A stretch of DNA of 64,000 bases from Halichondria panicea (Eukaryota; Porifera; Demospongiae; Suberitida; Halichondriidae). The notes under the pieces were generated by a model, which searched no databases, was not told the DNA's origin, and was given only the letters and a program-made list of their open reading frames with translations. The DNA lies in contig NC_087378.1 of NCBI RefSeq assembly GCF_963675165.1, positions 7,116,073-7,180,072 on the forward strand, in the 5' to 3' direction. Shown here piece after piece: positions 35,781 to 46,951 of this stretch; positions within the stretch are counted from its first letter, which is position 1, and every line of letters begins with the position of its first letter. Made by a program: the position numbers and the translations under genes.

Positions 35781-38200
35781 ACAAGAACTAGAGCACTAAA
35801 GTGCAAACCCTCGGCTGGTGACATGATTATAAAGAAACCAGAAGACTGATATAATGCAGTGCATATAGTGATGTTGTTATCATCATCATGCATGACTTGC
35901 ACAGCAACTCAGGAGCAATAAAACTAAACCAGACTGGAGGCATGCTGAAACATTTGAGAACAGGTAGTAGTACTATAAATATATGCACTGTGGATTAGGA
36001 TCACAGCAAAGAAGCATGGAGTCTCAGAGAAGTATGGCTCCAGGTCCTGCATGGATCCCAGTCAGCTAAAGCAAGCTTTCTGCTTTAGTGACCCTGTTCC
36101 AATATTGTTCCTGGTATATACAGCTTTCTACTTTAGTGACCCTGTTCCATTGTTTCTGGACCTGGTACAGGATCACTTCAGTTATAAGTAACGCATGTGC
36201 AAGTTCTGTTCAAGCTACATTTTGCTTGCTTTTATTAGACAACGAAGCTTTAACACCGAAAGCTGCCACTATTAGAAGTACTGACTTGTTGTGTGGAGGC
36301 TACCCATGCTGTAAACGCAGTGCTAGAGCATCCAGGTAAGCAGACCCAGTCACAAGCTTCTTAGCTTTTGCTCGTTTTTATTTGACAACGAAGGTTTAAC
36401 ATGAAATTCTGCCACTATTAAAATTAATAACTTGTTGTATGAAGGCTATCCATGCTGTAAACGCAGTGTTGTGGCATTCCAGGTGAGTAGATTCACCTGT
36501 CACAAACAAACAAACAAACAAACTAGAGCACTAAAGTGCAAACCCTCGGCTGGTGACATAATTATAAAGAAACCAGAAGACTGATATAATGCAGTGCATA
36601 TAGTGATGTTGTTATCATCATCATGCATGACTTGCACAGCAACTCAGTAGCAATAAAACTAAACCAGACTGGAGGCATGCTGAAACATTTGAGAACAGGT
36701 AGTAGTACTATAAATATATGCACTGTGGATTAGGATCACAGCAAAGAAGCATGGAGTCTCAGAGAAGTATGGCTCCAGGTCCTGCATGGATCCCAGTCAG
36801 CTAAAGCAAGCTTTCTGCTTTAGTGACCCTGTTCCAATATTGTTCCTGGTATATACAGCTTTCTACTTTAGTGACCCTGTTCCATTGTTTCTGGACCTGG
36901 TACAGGATCACTTCAGTTATAAGTAACGCATGTGCAAGTTCTGTTCAAGCTACATTTTGCTCGCTTTTATTAGACAACGAAGCTTTAACACCGAAAGCTG
37001 CCACTATTAGAAGTACTGACTTGTTGTGTGGAGGCTACCCATGCTGTAAACGCAGTGCTAGAGCATCCAGGTAAGCAGATCCAGTCACAAGCTTCTTAGC
37101 TTTTGCTCGTTTTTATTTGACAACGAAGGTTTAACATGAAATTCTGCCACTATTAAAATTAATAACTTGTTGTATGAAGACTATCCATGCTGTAAACGCA
37201 GTGCTGTGGCATCCAGGTGAGTAGATTCACCTGTCACAAACAAACAAACAAACAAACAAACAAACAAACCAAACGACTACTATAACCCGTGGCCGCCCAC
37301 GCGCCTCGGGTTAACTAGAGCACTAAAGTGCAAACCCTCGGCTGGTGACATGATTATAAAGAAACCATATAATGCAGTGCATTGCCATAATTATAGTGAT
37401 GTTGTTATCATCATCATGCATGCATGACTTGCACAGCAACTCAGGAGCAATAAAACTAAACCAGACTGGAGGCATGCTGAAACATTTGAGAACAGGTAGT
37501 AGTACTATATAGATATATGCACTGTGGATTAGGATCACAGCAAAGAGAAGCCTGGAGTCTCAGACAAGTATGGCTCCAGGTCCTGCTGGATCCCAGTCAG
37601 CTAAAGCAAGCTTTCTACTTTAGTGACCCTGTTCCATTGTTCCTGGTATATACAGCTTTCTACTTTAGTGACCCTGTTCCATTGTTCCTGGTATATACAG
37701 CTTTCTACTTTAGTGACCCTGTTCCATTGTTTCTGGACCTGGTACAGGATCACTTCAGTTATAAGTAACACATGTGCAAGTTCTGTTCAAGCTACATTTT
37801 GCTCACCTTTATTAGACAACGAAGCTTTAACACCGAAAGCTGCCACTATTAGAAGTACTGACTTGTTGTGTGGAGGCTACCCATGCTGTAAACACAGTGG
37901 TAGAGCATCCAGGTAAGCAGACCCAGTCACAAGCTTCTTAGCTTTTGCTTGTTTTTATTTGACAACGAAGGTTTAACATGAAATTCTGCCACTATTAAAA
38001 CTAATAACTTGTTGTATGAAGGCTATCCATGCTGTAAACGCAGTGCTGTGGCATCCAGGTGAGTAGATTCACCTGTCACAAACAAACAAACAAACAAACC
38101 AAACGACTACTATAACCCGTGGCCGCCCACGCGCCTCGGGTTAACAAACCAAACGACTACTATAACCCGTGGCCGCCCACGCGCCTCGGGTTAACAACAC
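35781..38200 (+). repeat. Three tandem copies of a ~740-830 bp unit of unknown nature
   Basis: Units start at aactagagcactaaagtgca near 35785, 36520 and 37313. Each contains gagaacaggtagtagtacta, then tataaatatatgcactgtgg (tatagatatatg in copy 3), then agtatggctccaggtcctgc. Two related ~130-bp sub-blocks follow, each ending catgctgtaaacgcag and a splice-donor-like catccaggtaagc or catccaggtgagt. A caaa-repeat tail closes each unit. Copies 1 and 2 are nearly identical. Copy 3 has an extra ~45-bp repeat of ttctactttagtgaccctgt. Copies 2 and 3 end in a hairpin-forming cassette (taacccgtggccgccc / gcctcgggttaa), doubled after copy 3. Each unit has an 83-97-residue open frame ending GYPCCK plus RSARASR (HSGRASR in copy 3), but the frame is not clearly a protein. 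It could be a tandem array of alternative first exons, a satellite, or a retroposed cluster. Confidence 0.7.
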
Positions 38201-38212
38201 TTTTGTCAACAG

Positions 38213-38419
38213 GAGGAGCCTTGGTCCTACCTAGCTTGTAGTCCATTAAAAAGGGTAGCAACTGATATAGCAGAGAGACTTGCCATACCCCGTTGGGAAC
38301 CAGATAAACACGTCCCTTCCCTCAAACAGGAGCTTGAGAGCCTGGGCCTGTTCTGCCATGAGATCGAGAGTGAGGCCATCTTGCTTCAAACAAGACAACG
38401 CGTTGCATGCCATAGCTAG
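38213..38419 (+). CDS. Possible terminal exon of an uncharacterised gene
   Basis: After an acceptor (ttttgtcaacag) a frame of 68 residues runs to a TAG at 38417-38419. It contains EEPWSYLACSPLKRVATD, WEPDKHVPSLKQELESLG and CHEIESEAILLQTRQRV. The composition looks like real protein, and no other feature explains it. If real, its upstream exons must come from the tandem units just before it, whose sub-blocks end in donor sites. I do not recognise the family. Confidence 0.35.
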   Translation, partial: EEPWSYLACSPLKRVATDIAERLAIPRWEPDKHVPSLKQELESLGLFCHEIESEAILLQTRQRVACHS

Positions 38420-39064
38420 CTAGCTAGCTATAAATTGAGAACATGACACGGAGCTAAATTACTGTAACTTTTACGGGAGTAAAATGCCTCTACGTACACC
38501 TTTAGTATTATAGAAAAAAAGCAGGAAACAAAATGTAAAGAATCTCTGCTTTTGTTTCCTGTTCCTGCCACGCCCAGATACAATCAATACCAGGCCGTAT
38601 TTTTCAACTTCGTTCTATTAAAAAAAAATCGGCCTGGGACCGAGGCTAGGGGGGCCCCTAGCCTCGTTCCAGGCCCAATTGAACGCTAGGTCGACTCCAT
38701 GAGGTAGCCGGAGGCCATTTGTTGTAGTCTACCATTCTTCAATGCCCTTGGCCTTAGACATTAGCTCTTTAAGTTTATATAACAATATCCCCTCAGGCCT
38801 TACGCTAGTCCAACCCTCTGCGTGGATAGATTTCCTTCACACATTTGGTCTACGTAAATTAAGAATTTCTGCACATGTACTGTTTTACTTGTGTGCATTG
38901 GGAATATGCAAATATTAATAGATGTGATTTTAAAGTGAAACTGCAAACACAAACAAATCAGGTGGACAAAAAAACGAACAAGTGTGGCAAAACTATTTCA
39001 ACAAAAACAAAAACAGGTATATAACTTCGGTGAAAGTGCATGTACATTAATAATAGCAATTCAG
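38420..39064. other. Intergenic with MITE fragments
   Basis: Two fragments of the TAGCCTCG MITE lie back to back. One is about 38596-38652, the right half, ending tcggcctgggaccgaggcta. The other is about 38659-38700, the left half, starting tagcctcgttccaggccc. Between them sits ggggggcccc. The remainder is AT-rich and has no recognised gene. Confidence 0.5.
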
Positions 39065-39888
39065 TTATTCTTGCTTTTTATCCAGCTGCTTGAGTTCATC
39101 GAGATGTGTGTTTACAGACAGGCAGGTGGGCTGTTGGTAGGAGCCTGCTAACTTGTCCCACAGTGTAAAGAACTGACCATAGTTGTATTTGTATAGCAAA
39201 TGGTGATCGGTGTGATGTGCAGTGCTATTAACGAAAGGCTCCAAAATGTTGGGTACCCTACAATCTCCATCGTGAATGGACAATGTCCAGATGTTGGCCA
39301 CCACAAAGAGTATCAAGTACAAACCTTTATGCGATGGGAATATGAATGGATAAACGTGGTAGGGAAGACTCTGCAGGAAGTAGATGCAATGCATGGCTGG
39401 CAAATGGAGTAGAGAGACCTTCCATTTATGATGTCCTTATAGACTGAGCGATGATGCAAGCCTCGATGAATCCAGTAGATGAAGTAGTCAGTAAACATGA
39501 GAAAAGCAACCACACTGATTGCCAAGGAGCCAGCTAGAGTAGACTGCATTGTCGTTGCCACTGTAGTGCATGGAGTTTGCTGTATCCTTTAACTTCAAGC
39601 ACAAACATTAGGGCAGTGAGCAAACCCAAAAACGGCACACTCATGGTGGCGTAAGTGATCTCAAGGCGAACTTGGTTCTTTAGAAATTGTGGATGCTCCA
39701 TATATTTGTGATCAAAAACGAAACAGTAGCTAAAGCAAGCTGTAGCAAAGTAGAGAAGCCATCCACCGATGCTGGTGATAATGGACAGAGAGATGTACTG
39801 TCTCACAACGTAGTCTTCAGGCCATGACACTGGATACACAACAGGAGAAAAGAAGTATTTGTCCACAAACTTGGAGAATTAGATCCAT
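39065..39888 (-). pseudogene. SC5D: Lathosterol oxidase (sterol C5-desaturase) copy with disrupted frame
   Basis: Three overlapping minus frames together cover the whole SC5D protein without introns. Landmarks are MDLILQV at 39888, FFSPVVYPVSWPED, FVFDHKYMEHPQFLKNQVR, GYSKLH, FTDYFIYWIHRGLHHR (a histidine box), LQSLPYHVYPFIFP, ANIWTLSIHDGD, and STAHHTDHH with YNYGQFFTLWDKLAGS (the last histidine box). SC5D is an ER di-iron enzyme introducing the C5 double bond in sterol synthesis. The frame changes about four times: near residue 7, after GYSKLH, and twice around the middle histidine region. This looks like a retrocopy or decayed gene. Sequence errors in the assembly are the alternative. Confidence 0.75.
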
Positions 39889-40288
39889 GATTCTTGCATA
39901 TAGCCTATATATAAGCTCAGCAAAAGCTGCGATAGTTATTTTGAATAGAATGAACCGATTTTTTGTGTTGGAGCGGTGTGAGATATATACAGCTAGTCTG
40001 AAAACTTAGAAAAACTGGAAGTGATTGGGGGGATTGCACCTGCATGCCTTAATAATTGATTGTGTACTATGGTTGCACCAAAGGCTTATAGTTCTCACAA
40101 ACTTGGAGAATTAGAGAAAAACTGGAAGTGATTGAGATTGCACCTGCCATGCCTTAATTGATATTGTACAATGGTGCAAGTTGTACCAAGGGCGTATACG
40201 CCCTTGGTTGTACTAATAATATAAGATGTCTGATGGTATAATCATTATGGCAGTTATATATACCATACAGGTATACCGTATTATATAC

Positions 40289-40640
40289 GCAGAGGAGGTC
40301 CGACATTGCGTGCACGAATCACTGTACAAGTGCTAGTGCTAGTGTATATACGAGGAGCCAGATGTTCTCGCGGCAAGCCAGTTATTGCTGCAGAGCTGGC
40401 TACAGTGGAATCAATGCTGCAACAATGAACGCCTTATACTTATGTAACTTGTTACAATCCTTGCTTTCGTTTTTGTTTTCGTTTATGTTTACTGTTCTAC
40501 GCCCCGATATGGAGTGCATTATACAGTAAAAAAAAAAAAAGTGCTAGTGTATTTGGCCTATACATGTTATCCCGTGGCCACAATGACATTAATGCACTGA
40601 ACTTGTAGTGATTCGTGCACGCATGTCGGACCTCCTCTGC
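40289..40640. mobile_element. MITE with GCAGAGGAGGTCCGACA ends
   Basis: Inverted ends gcagaggaggtccgacattg then cgtgcacgaatcac at the left, and gtgattcgtgcacgcatgtc then ggacctcctctgc at the right, enclose a 352-bp element. The interior has a poly(A) run at 40529-40540 and no frame. A related element is at 27713-27846. Confidence 0.7.
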
Positions 40641-40928
40641 CGTATACATGTAGCACGAAATTTTCGAGGGGCTTAATTTTCTTCGGGGATCGGTCTCTAA
40701 AATAGCACTAGTATCTAGTACTATACAGCTTACTGCACAGCAACTCTTTATTTTGCATCAACCCGTCCGATCATTATTGTGCACGTTTTACTGGTTTACA
40801 TTGCAACTGTTGCTATCCACCGTCGTGAGAGTGGCAAAATTTTTTTCTTTTGCCACTCATGCATAGCAACGGCTGCTAACATTTTTTGCTTGAAACCACG
40901 CCCCGTGCTAACCAACCTCTGCTATATA

Positions 40929-41237
40929 TACCCTATTGTTACTATTATAAAAAAAACAGGTACTTTTAGCGAATTTGAGTGAATTTGTAAATTAAGTACG
41001 CACTAATAATTAAAAATTATGAAAAATAAATAAGTTTTTTTTTCTTTTTTTCTATTGTACTTTTTTTACTAAGCAAGCTAGCCCCCCCTCCCCCTATTCA
41101 ACCTTAAAACTAAATAGTTGTACATCTTTTGAGTGGTAATGAATTTGCTACAAATCCGCCAAAATTAGTACCCTAAAAACAAAGAAAAATCTGAAAACGC
41201 TAAAATTATACCCGTCTATAATAGTAACATTAAGGTA
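40929..41237. mobile_element. MITE with TACCYTA ends
   Basis: The left end is taccctattgttactattat and the right end is ataatagtaacattaaggta. The arms extend about 40 bp to ttttagcg and cgctaaaa. The total is 309 bp, AT-rich, with no coding potential. It lies between the SC5D copy and the 3' end of the membrane-protein gene. Confidence 0.65.
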
Positions 41238-41477
41238 ATAGGCCAGAAACTAATGGACCTCCGAATTGATGGTGGTATCATTAATTTTGTGACAATAATA
41301 ATAGTAGTATCAATTTGCAGTGTGATCATGAGATTATAGTAATAATCATTATTATACAAAGTCCAAATGCAAAGTGATAGAGTACGAGCTAATCACAAAT
41401 AGAACTATTGTTTCAATATTTCCGATCAAACAATTAAAAATTAACACAAAAAGAAGGGGGTAACAAAGCTACAATCG

Positions 41478-44400
41478 TTATACAGGTTTGGGGTGTAATT
41501 TTTGCAAGTTCTGTCTTGTCTCTTCATCAATCTCTTCATAAGGTCCTTCTTCCTCCAAATCAACATCTCGTGACTCAGCATTGGTGTCCGTCAACGTATC
41601 ATACGTATTCTGAGACACATCTTCTTCTTCTTCAGGAGTGCCAATGACCACAGACACTTCCGTAGGAGACTTAGGCGGGCTGAGGGTATCGTACATATGG
41701 TTCTCATCATTGTCAGCTGCATCTGTGTTGTCCTTGGTGGCTGGTACAGTGATCATGTCATTACTCGAAGCTTCGTTCTCGATGGGGCTGGACGGATTTG
41801 AGCTATTTGTAAGATCCGGCTTGGCGCTGCCACCAATATCCAACTCAGCGTACGGATGTTCTACTTTCGACTTTACTTTAGCGTATGGAGGATCAGCACC
41901 TAGAGTTGGTCCAACTTTCAATACTTTCGAGTATCCGCTATCGTTCTCAACTTCAACCATCAGGTGATTAGCTTCATCCAATCTCTCGGGCAAAGGGGGT
42001 TGGTCAAACTCGGACAAATCCCCCAGATCCCCCATGGGAGGTAGAGGAGGGGGAACGGGGGAGGAATTTTCAATGTCTCTTTCAGTCACACCCAAATCTT
42101 CAGATTTTTTTTTTCTGTTTCTCTTTTTGGCTGCCATGTCAATAATAGCGTACACTTCGTCGGGGGAAGTGGCTCGTTTCAGGACACCAGTATCGTCCGT
42201 TGACATTTTTTTTTCTGAATTAGGCTTCTTCATGGCACCTTGATTTGCTGACATTGCACGTTTTCTCATTCGATGCATCTCTGGCACTCGTGCGTATCCG
42301 ACTTCATCGTGATCAGGAATTGGTCCAGCTACAGAGTCATCCAGTTCTGGTGAGGGGATTTCCGTCACAACAATCTCCCCAGCGCCGCCAGGGCTTGTAC
42401 TTCTCTCTGACCCCCTGTCCTCATCCGATAATGCGTTACTTTCTTCAGCACCGTCCAGTTTTATCCCTACTCTGTCATAACCAGGGTCAGGGTCGCCTCT
42501 CACTTCCAAACTGGGGTTTACATGTAGAATCAAATCAGGTCGTACAGTGTCATAGTTTGGTTCCTCTGTTTCATCAATAGGGGGAGGGGATATGTGGACG
42601 ATGTCGTAGGGCTCGGTAACTTCGCTACTGTCTTCCAAATGGCGTGTGTGAGTCACAGTGACCAGTCCTTGGCCGAAATTTTCAGGGAGCTCAGGCAATG
42701 GCAGATTTTGGCTGAATTTGAAGCTATTGACCCCAGAGGATCTACCGGTAGCAGGAAGGGTTTTGGAACGAGCTTTTGCATCTTGTGTGGTTCGAACATT
42801 TGCTGCAGTAGTTTCTGAATCAGAAGTCTTGGGTAGAGAGATTTCTGGTTTGTCGTACATGTCTTCCTCTTCATCATCGTTCGGGGGTACAGGTAGGGGG
42901 GTTTTGGGATGTGCGAGGGGGAGAGAGGGGGAGAGCTGTGGAGGAATGTCCGGTAATGGCTCCCCTTGGTGTGGTTTTGGTGATTGCAATTCTTTCTCGG
43001 GTTTTTTCTTTGTTTTGGCAACACCTTCCGACACGGATATTGCTTTCTTTCGATTGAAAATAGAAAATGTTCGTTTCTTTTCAGCTTGATCAGAGGTACT
43101 CAGTGTCTTCTCCAGAGCTTTTTTATCGGCCTTTTTCTTTTTGCTTGACTCGTCAACTTTCAACTCGAGCCCCAAGTTCTGATTAGTGGGTGGTCCGGTG
43201 GTGGGGGAGTCAAGTGGGTGACGTGGGGATGTGGGGAGAGGGGGGAGCTCTGGTGAGCTCGGACTGAGGATTAGCGGACTCACAACAACAGGACTGTCTG
43301 GTTTCAACTCCTCGGGAACACTCTCGTACATGTCTTCAGCATCGTTCGCCATTTCATCGACCGATTCATACAAACGCTCTCTCTTGACTATAGCAGGCCT
43401 TGCTTGAACTCCTGCCATTGTTTCTGGAATACTGTCATACATTGCGTTGTCCTCTTCAAGTGTAGGCCTCGGTCCTTTCGGGATGGCCGGCAAAGGAAGG
43501 TGTGCTGCAGATTCTGTAAAAGCTCTGTTATCACGAACTCTGCCAACTTCGGAGGGATCAACTGGTGCTGTAACGGAGCGATCTCTCCTGCCCTCTCCAG
43601 TAACTTCAGCGTACTCTCCCATCATGTCGTCTAAAGGAGCTTGTTTGCCCTTGTCAGAGGCAGTGACCTTTCCATATGGGGGTATGGCTGGGGGGCTTAT
43701 TTCACGGTTTGGACTATCATTTCCATCTTCATCACTCGAATCAGATTGCGGTACATCACCACCCTTTGGTACTCGAGCATACGAATAGGGAGCTTCTTCT
43801 TCATTGTCTTCTTTATCGTCAGCTGATGACAGTTTTTCGGCAAGATCCAATTTTGGTAGCTCGGGGAGTGGGTCAAAACTTCTTGCTGATAATGTTCTGG
43901 CTCTTGCGGTTTGTTCTTCAGTGCTGGCAGCAGCAGAAGCAGTGGGGTCACCTGACAGTGAGCCGAGGGATTGTCGCTTGGGTTCAGTGGGTTCGGTGGG
44001 TGGTCGTGGGTGAGATGCATTGCCATTTTGTTCCTTGGCTGTCGCTTCCACCTGCACAGGACGAGATAGAAAGTGACGGTAATAGAGACATTCTGATAAA
44101 TAAATAATACTGATATCCACACATTGTTCACTTGTTCCTAGATAATTAATTATATACGGAGTATAAAATCGCCACTATTGTGTCTCTTACGTACCTGGTT
44201 TGTGGTTGGCTGGTCAATAGGGGTCACTGAGACAGTCACACTCACAGCCACTTCATTGTCAGTACTATAGTGAAAGAACTCGATATAAGTTTACAAAACA
44301 AACAATGCAACAGGTATTTGTTGTGTGGAATGTGTTTGTGCAAACTTTGGCAGTGTGTACATTACACTAAATATCCAGGCATTACAATGAATTATGTCAA

Positions 44401-46645
44401 CACAGTGTCTACAGTCAGGTAGTTAAATGCAAGCAAGCAAAGACATCCGATAAGCAAATGTTTATTGAGTCAAAAGTTTGTCCTCACCGTTTATCGATGG
44501 CTGTGTTGTTGCTCGTCTCGTACGTGTTCGACCCCCCACACAGTGCAACCACGGAGATCAGTATTAACAATCCAATTACAGTCACAATAGCTCCTCCAGT
44601 GATCGCTTGCACCCTCCCCCCCGAATCATGTGAGCTACCCTCTGATGTCATGTGACTAGCAGCTCGTACATGCAATCTCCGGGGTGTATGAATAGTCTCT
44701 GCAATGGGTGGGAGAAGGTTGTGTCAACATGATATGCTAGAGTAAGGTGAGAAAACTCCTTAGAGAAAGGTTATATAGCCCAGAGTGTATAATATTAGTT
44801 CCAGCAACAATGTCAGACTGGGCCTAAAAACGGTGTGAGTGATAGATAATGTGTTCCTTCAACTGGTGTAGTTAAGTACATGAGATATCCTGTAGTTGCT
44901 AAGTGCATGTAGCTAGCGGCTTGCATTAATTGTAGTGAGTTAAATGTTACACTAGTTGCATGCAGTATAATAGCCGCGACCTTTAGGCATAGACAAACGA
45001 TTATGTGTCACATGTAGTGTTACTCTGCAGATAACTATATATACCTGTGAATGTTATATTGAGGCATATGACTCGCTGGTCACAGGAGACCTTCAATACC
45101 ATGGCTGTGTCGTGCTGGTAGCTGTCAGGGGCAACAAGCAGTATAGCCTGGGGGGGAAGACAACATCACTTTGTATAGAATCATGCAGCCACATTGACAT
45201 TACAAGGGAAGTACCACAGCACATTGACATTACAAGGGAACTACCACAGCACATTTCAGTTTCCATATCTCAAGGAAGTCACAACGTACAATATCGCCCC
45301 TAAAGTTTTTATCACCTTGACTACAGTAAATGTAAGCTTAGAAGCTGGTAAAGTGGGAGGCCACACATGAGTTAAGTACTTGAGTCAAGAGCCTGCTATT
45401 GTATTTGTGTGGGTTCTCATCATGCGGCCCAGTGTGTGGTGGATGGTCAATCTCAAGTGTTTTACAGTGACAAGTTATACATACATGAGTTTTTACGTGA
45501 TAAAAACTCCCATTCTGGTTTATGACAGTTGGGGCTATTAAGGTGGTTCATTTAAAGAAAATGAGGGTTACGCTCCATTAGTTATAATGTGTCTGTTATT
45601 TCAGTGAATACCGAAACTAGACAAATCGTATACACAAGCTACATGAATATATATCTAACTAAATGCTAAAGTATTTCAAAAACAGTGTGTAATTTACACA
45701 ATCGACTATTGTATCGCAAAATAATTATTATTATTCAGAGCTCTATTTTGAATTGATGCCATTTTAATCGACAGTATGGCACGGTATATAGTGACTAGAA
45801 GCTGCATGCATATAAGGACTATTGCATGGGCTACCTACCATAATTATACATAAAGTACAGACATAGCTTAAAGAATTACAACAGTAAGACGTAACTGTTA
45901 AAGGTGTCAACATCTTTATCTTAACGGACATTGCTAACATGCCTCCCTATAGTAATGGCTAATATGCTCCCAAAGAAACAAGCCTAAAAAAGAATCTAAA
46001 AAAGAAGAATAGAAATAAACGAGTGAGCCTTAAGTCAGTGTAGTATACCATAGATTGAATATCACATACTGTGTGGGAGTGCTAGTATAAGATATGGAGA
46101 CATGGACTCGGTGTGTTGTAACATCATGTAATACGATATGGCCGTAAGGTGATGCACTAGAACAAGCATTACTTACATTCCATGGAGTCAGCTACACACA
46201 TCTACAGCCATTATAACACTGTGTACATACCGCATAACAACACACACCTCTAGTTGATGATTCATTGTGGTTTACTTATCTCGCTGAAAAATACACAAAC
46301 ACCTACCTCTGATTGTAATTGATTCGATTTCATCTCCTGGTTACTCTCAAACACCACTTGGAGATTTGATGCATCTCCCAGGCCGTTACACACTCGTCCA
46401 TTTTTGAGCAGACTACCAACATCTTGCAGCTCCTTCAAAGAAGTAGAATCTCTCAATGCGAACAATCGGTAGCGATCTGCGATTTGAGCTGGAACGATTT
46501 TGTGGTCGACTTCGCTAGCTAGCCACGACTGACATGATTGCTGTTTTGACGTCCTCTTCTTTGAAATCGGAATGGCTGATGATAATTGCAATGTGAGAAG
46601 GACCAGAATAAAGATCTTGCAGATTTTAGTTTGTTTTGACTTCAT
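41478..46645 (-). CDS. Type I membrane scaffold with 17 YxxPhi tyrosine motifs
   Basis: Five exons, 46645-46307, 45147-45045, 44698-44488, 44264-44195 and 44051-41478, join in phase to 1098 residues. A signal peptide starts MKSKQTKICKIFILVLLTLQ. A short ectodomain (~25-178) has about four cysteines. One membrane span lies at ~179-203 (AIVTVIGLLILISVVAL). The ~890-residue tail is disordered, Pro/Ser/Glu-rich, and carries 17 YxxPhi sites, for example YARV, YGKV, YAEV, YDSI, YESV (twice), YDIV, YDTV, YDRV, YAII, YAKV, YAEL, YDTL (twice) and YEEI. It also has proline motifs such as PLPELP, PPLPP and PSSPELPPLPTSP. This is the layout of transmembrane adaptors (PAG1/LAT-like) that recruit SH2 and SH3 proteins after Src-family phosphorylation, but those lack a signal peptide. 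I cannot assign a family. It shares a 306-bp head-to-head region with TCP1. Confidence 0.75.
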
Positions 46646-46951
46646 GTTGATCACTTTATAGATAGAATTTCAGTACCTAAGATATGTCAATACAAAGCTG
46701 ATTGAGATTTCACTGATGCTTGACACGTTCACAACTTGATTACTTGAGCTCCCAGAGAAGTCTAACATGTATGGGTACAGTGTAGAGAGAGTAAGCAAGC
46801 TCTATAACTAGATATACTGGCTGGGTGGGTCTTGTTGAGATCGTGAGTGATTGGATTGCACAGTGTAATGGGGGAACTCCCATCGCGAGTGTCTTCACAT
46901 GCGCAGGCGCATAACGCATGGGTGGAAGTCACCACGTGGGAATCTAGAAAG
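46646..46951. promoter_or_regulatory. Bidirectional promoter region, membrane scaffold / TCP1
   Basis: The 306 bp separate two divergent start codons. At 46900-46911 tgcgcaggcgca is an NRF-1-like palindrome, and at 46935-46940 cacgtg is an E-box. Both are common in housekeeping promoters. No TATA box is evident on the TCP1 side. Bidirectional use is inferred from spacing. Confidence 0.55.

Noticed and set aside
36088-37916. 83-97-residue ORFs MTLF... repeated in the tandem units as a gene family
   Set aside because: The frame depends on repeat copy number, shows no domain, and crosses likely splice signals; coding status is unproven.
42245-43107. Plus-strand and alternate-frame ORFs of 100-145 residues
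   Set aside because: They are shadows of the large minus-strand tail exon, whose biased composition opens other frames.
46262-46654. Stand-alone 130-residue secreted protein starting at 46645
   Set aside because: A perfect donor (cagag then gtaggt) lies before the stop and joins in phase to the exons carrying the membrane span, so it is better read as the first exon of the receptor-like gene.
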